DNA of 7,708 nt from Methylomarinum sp. (GTDB lineage: Bacteria > Pseudomonadota > Gammaproteobacteria > Methylococcales > Methylomonadaceae), in assembly GCA_013139755.1 (NCBI GenBank), contig WTAG01000043.1, forward strand, positions 1 through 7,708, read 5' to 3'. This document shows, piece after piece, positions 6,697 through 7,708 of the stretch. How positions within the stretch are numbered: position 1 is the first letter of the stretch; each line of letters opens with the position of its first letter. Below the pieces are notes generated by a model, which was given only the letters and a program-made list of their open reading frames with translations, ran no database searches and was not told where the DNA came from. A program made the position numbers and the translations under genes.

Positions 6697-7708
6697 TTGA
6701 AAAATTATCTGATCATTCGAGTTTTAAAGAATCCTGCTCAAATTAACCATCTGTCACTTCAGGACTGGGATTTGCTTATTCGTCAAGCTAGAAGATCCGG
6801 GATGCTCGCTAGATTATATTATCTGATTAAATCAAATGATGCTGTTGATCAAATCCCGGGTCGGGTACTTAACCATTTGTTGTCGGATTGGATTTTCAGT
6901 GAAAAGCTAGCATCGTCAGTACAATCGGAAGTTTTACAAATAAAGAAAGCTTTAAATAAAATAGATATTTCATTTTGTTTTTTGAAAGGAGCCGCCTACC
7001 TGGTTTCCGACTTACATGTTGCTAGAGGTAGACTATTTTCGGATATTGACCTGATGATGTCTTTTGAACAGCTTGATGATGCAGAAAGAGCATTAATGAA
7101 TGCTGGTTGGATGGGAGGGCACTATGATAAGTATGATCAGCAATATTATCGAAGATGGATGCATGAGTTACCCCCCTTGAAACACGTGCAAAGACAGACC
7201 GTTCTTGATGTGCACCATAATATTCTACCTTTGACTGCATCTGTTAAGGTGGATGCTACAAAGCTTATGGAAAATTCAATTTGTATACCTGGAACCAATA
7301 ATTATGTTTTAGCACCAGTAGATATGGTTCTGCATAGTGCTGCACATCTTTTTTATGATGGTGAATTGGATCATGGTTTTCGTGATATATCTGATTTAGA
7401 TTTACTGTTTAAAGAATTTGGTTGTCAAAAAGGATTTTGGGGGGAGTTAACTGTAAGAGCCGAGGAACTCGATTTATCCAGAGCTTTATATTATGCTGTT
7501 CGTTACACAACCAGAATATTACAATCACCTGTGCCAAGTTCTACGATTAACACTATTCAACAAAAATCTCCTGGCTTTCTGATAGAAAAGGTAATGGATT
7601 TTCTTTTTATCAGAGCTTTAGTGCCTGATCACCCTAGTTGTGATGACCGCTGGACAGGATTGGCGCGTTGGTTATTGTATATCCGTTCCCATTGGCTCAG
7701 AATGCCAT
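6697..7708 (+). CDS. Nucleotidyltransferase family protein (NTP_transf_5-like), 3' end outside window
   Basis: This is an open frame of 337 codons running off the window, so the C-terminus is missing. The start is taken as TTG 6697, one base after the kinase stop. TAA at 6676-6678 closes the frame upstream, and the first in-frame ATG lies about 35 codons further in. No ribosome site is evident, so translation is probably coupled to the kinase gene. The N-terminal helical part (LSLQDWDLLIRQAR) is followed by FLKGAAY (95-101) and GRLFSDIDL (111-119). There Asp116 and Asp118 form the DxD metal pair of the polymerase-beta nucleotidyltransferase fold. LDVHHNI (170-176), HSAAH (213-217) and RDISDLDLL (229-237) match the later conserved blocks of the PF14907-type family. 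Relatives sit in peptide-modification clusters and may transfer a nucleotide to a phosphate or side chain. Here it may act with the HprK-like kinase, which is inference. Confidence 0.85.
   Translation, partial: MKNYLIIRVLKNPAQINHLSLQDWDLLIRQARRSGMLARLYYLIKSNDAVDQIPGRVLNHLLSDWIFSEKLASSVQSEVLQIKKALNKIDISFCFLKGAAYLVSDLHVARGRLFSDIDLMMSFEQLDDAERALMNAGWMGGHYDKYDQQYYRRWMHELPPLKHVQRQTVLDVHHNILPLTASVKVDATKLMENSICIPGTNNYVLAPVDMVLHSAAHLFYDGELDHGFRDISDLDLLFKEFGCQKGFWGELTVRAEELDLSRALYYAVRYTTRILQSPVPSSTINTIQQKSPGFLIEKVMDFLFIRALVPDHPSCDDRWTGLARWLLYIRSHWLRMP

Noticed and set aside
1210..7240. Several minus-strand open frames (1210-1410, 3368-3703, 4907-5107, 6161-6409, 7022-7240)
   Set aside because: Each lies opposite a well-supported + strand gene, has low-complexity or meaningless translation and no ribosome site, so all are treated as shadows.
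2718..7708. Lasso-peptide biosynthesis cluster (asparagine-synthase homologue, PqqD, HprK-like kinase, nucleotidyltransferase)
   Set aside because: The asparagine-synthase homologue is the exosortase-A-associated type with a complete glutaminase domain and is separated by a 224-base promoter region. No transglutaminase-like leader peptidase and no short precursor with a conserved leader Thr are seen. The resemblance is shared toolkit, not a lasso cluster.

Overview
This AT-rich window is most likely chromosomal DNA from a gammaproteobacterium with an exosortase A (XrtA)/PEP-CTERM-type exopolysaccharide locus. The glycosyltransferase and the asparagine-synthase-like amidotransferase are recognisable as the exosortase-A-associated versions of their families. 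A methanotroph-like or other aquatic gammaproteobacterium would fit, but this is a guess from base composition and gene set. All supported genes are on the + strand.

Region 1 (1-1463) is nucleotide-sugar supply. It holds the C-terminal end of a TviB/WbpO-type UDP-sugar dehydrogenase, then, 3 nt later, a complete UDP-glucuronate 4-epimerase-like protein. Together they could make an acidic sugar nucleotide such as UDP-galacturonate or a UDP-HexNAc-uronate.

Region 2 (1464-4606) is polymer assembly and modification. A short spacer carries a REP-like hairpin. A GT4 glycosyltransferase follows, with a TTG start that is the only workable one. Next is a class B asparagine-synthase-like amidotransferase. 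Its reading frame is broken between 4142 and 4157: the glutaminase domain and most of the synthetase domain lie in one frame, and the conserved C-terminal part lies in another.

Region 3 (4607-4830) is a very AT-rich intergenic stretch. It has spaced T/A tracts, an inverted repeat and a sigma-54-like promoter candidate, and it separates the polysaccharide genes from the next operon.

Region 4 (4831-7708) is a compact four-gene operon. It encodes a 211-residue protein with a Tat-like signal, eight cysteines and a CTPGYWKNHP motif; a PqqD-like peptide chaperone; an HPr-kinase-like ATPase (HprK-related kinase A); and a nucleotidyltransferase-fold protein cut by the window end. The PqqD/HprK pair matches what TIGRFAM calls the 'HPr-rel-A system', whose substrate is unknown as far as I know. 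The set (peptide-binding chaperone, kinase, nucleotidyltransferase, small secreted protein) looks like a post-translational modification cassette. The most interesting hypothesis here is that the exported cysteine-rich protein is its substrate. No RNA genes, insertion sequences or CRISPR arrays were seen.
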